From: Phoebastria nigripes
Taxonomy: Eukaryota; Chordata; Aves; Procellariiformes; Diomedeidae
Reading direction: 5' to 3'
DNA length: 64,000 bases
NCBI GenBank assembly: GCA_035582835.1
Contig: JAYKAV010001000.1
Coordinates: 385,178-449,177, forward strand
The position numbers and the translations under genes are program-made. Positions within the stretch are counted from its first letter, which is position 1. Each line of letters begins with the position of its first letter. Of the stretch, positions 62,984 through 64,000 are shown one piece after another. The notes under the pieces were generated by a model that was not told the DNA's origin, did no database searches, and saw only the letters and a program-made list of their open reading frames with translations.

Positions 62984-64000
62984 AAATCGTACCTATGTTA
63001 ACATTCCATGATTAAAAAAAACCTTCCGGTTTTTTCCTCAGTGTCAATTAATTACTCTTGCTCACTATTTTTCACGAAACAAGAATTAGCAGATGCCCAA
63101 GTGAAAAAATTACTTGCCTTTAAAAAAATGTGATGCACTTACATTGCCAAACAACCTCACCTGAATTCATCTAAATATAAAAAAATAGCATAACCACAAC
63201 CTTCTTTTTCTAAAATTCAGCTCCAATATCACTTAAGGTGAGGGAAATGAAGAGGAGAGGAGCAAAAGTGTTCTCCTCCTGATCGGGCTGCTGGTTTGCA
63301 AAAGACTTGTTCCTCCTACTCTGTTTGGCATAGCAGTCACAACCTACTCTCTCCAGCCACGTTAGTGTAAGAGTTGGATAGTCTTAGCCCTTCACATGTC
63401 CTTACAGTAACAGCTCATTTTCAGAAAATGACAGTAAACTTTTTAAACAGCAAAACACACATGTAAATTCATTTATATATAGTTTACATAACAGTCACTG
63501 ATTACATTCCAGTCAAATAAATGCTAGGATATTACACTAGAATCCACTAGGTATCTGGCTTTTTAATTCACGTTTTATTGATTCTCCATCACTCAATTTT
63601 GTGTCACTTTTCTGCTTATTTAATCTTCCCAAAAAAAATCACATTGCCTTAATATTTTACCATCTTCCAGCAAGTCCCTGTTTGCTGAGTTCTTATTTTG
63701 TTCCTTCATCGCTCATTGCCTGCCTCCACTACTGACTTCATTCTCTAATTTATTTTTCTTAAGAACTGGATTATCTCCAGTTCTTGACTTAAATTCCTTG
63801 GAATAAAAGTATTTTAAAGGAAAAATAAAACCCCCACTGATTATGAAACAAACAAAAAAGATGATAAATAAATGGGCTCGGTAATGCAAATTTCTAAACA
63901 CTCTTTAAATTATAAACTCATGTAAAATGAGGGCTAGTCAAGTATGAGCCAATGTAATACTGAATTCTGTATACACTTAGAAATTGAAAGAGGAAAAGTC

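Larger units (their letters stand above)
35515..64000 (-). other. FTO: FTO intron 1, partial (at least 28.5 kb)
   Basis: Everything above exon 2 appears to be intron 1. No CpG island, start-codon exon or other gene is visible, so exon 1 and the promoter shared with RPGRIP1L lie beyond 64000. Human FTO intron 1 is also by far the gene's longest upstream intron and carries the obesity-associated enhancer region acting on IRX3/IRX5; equivalence here is inferred. Contents listed separately include homopolymer tracts, microsatellites, inverted repeats, a CTCF-like site, a G-quadruplex motif and two candidate conserved stretches. Isolated Ns occur at 36077, 37071, 41870, 42753, 47378, 47672, 57046, 57107, 57440 and 58334. 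Open frames at 41346-41780 (144 codons) and 44782-45177 (131 codons) show no known similarity. Confidence 0.8.

Noticed and set aside
1..64000. CRISPR arrays, operons, tRNA or rRNA genes, or proviral sequence
   Set aside because: No regularly spaced repeats, no clover-leaf or rRNA-like sequence and no paired LTRs were seen. The splice sites and CR1 show animal nuclear DNA.

Overview
The window is AT-rich vertebrate nuclear DNA, almost certainly from a bird. The evidence is a 5'-truncated CR1 LINE 3' end with the terminal ATTCTATG-type microsatellite (10613-10738), few other interspersed repeats, long introns with canonical GT-AG splice sites, and a diverged but clearly recognisable vertebrate protein. 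Twenty-one isolated single-base Ns look like unresolved consensus positions, not scaffold gaps.

The only gene I can support is FTO (alpha-ketoglutarate-dependent RNA/DNA N6-methyladenine and N6,2'-O-dimethyladenosine demethylase). It lies on the minus strand, so transcription runs from position 64000 towards 1. Six internal coding exons were assigned by translating across canonical splice sites: exon 2 (35437-35514), exon 3 (29285-29945), exon 4 (20709-20852), exon 5 (11728-11807), exon 6 (9603-9746) and exon 7 (2172-2291). Exon phases join without error, giving about 409 codons. They correspond to human residues 16-413, but exon 3 has 11 extra codons in a variable loop. Exon 1 and exons 8-9 lie outside the window. 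All the iron-binding and 2-oxoglutarate-binding residues known from human FTO are present, so this is an intact gene.

Layout from the low end: partial intron 7 (1-2171), exon 7, intron 6 (7.3 kb), exon 6, intron 5 (2.0 kb, with the CR1), exon 5, intron 4 (8.9 kb), exon 4, intron 3 (8.4 kb), exon 3, intron 2 (5.5 kb), exon 2, and at least 28.5 kb of intron 1. Exons 2-5 encode the catalytic jelly-roll domain. Exons 6 and 7 begin the alpha-helical C-terminal domain, so the exon 5/6 junction is the domain boundary.

The most unusual non-coding feature is a compact CpG island of about 310 bp (2723-3034, about 45 CpGs) inside intron 6, only about 430 bp upstream of exon 7. It contains a full-consensus CTCF core, has a TATAAAAGG box just outside it on the plus strand, and has a good minus-strand splice donor between it and exon 7. 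It could drive an antisense transcript or a transcript encoding only the C-terminal domain. Other points of interest are a second strong CTCF-like site at 48636, a strong G-quadruplex motif at 57556, several perfect inverted repeats, and three stretches that look like candidate conserved non-coding elements. FTO introns in other vertebrates carry long-range enhancers of IRX3/IRX5, which makes the non-coding part worth comparing. No second protein-coding gene, tRNA, rRNA, CRISPR array or retroviral provirus was recognised.
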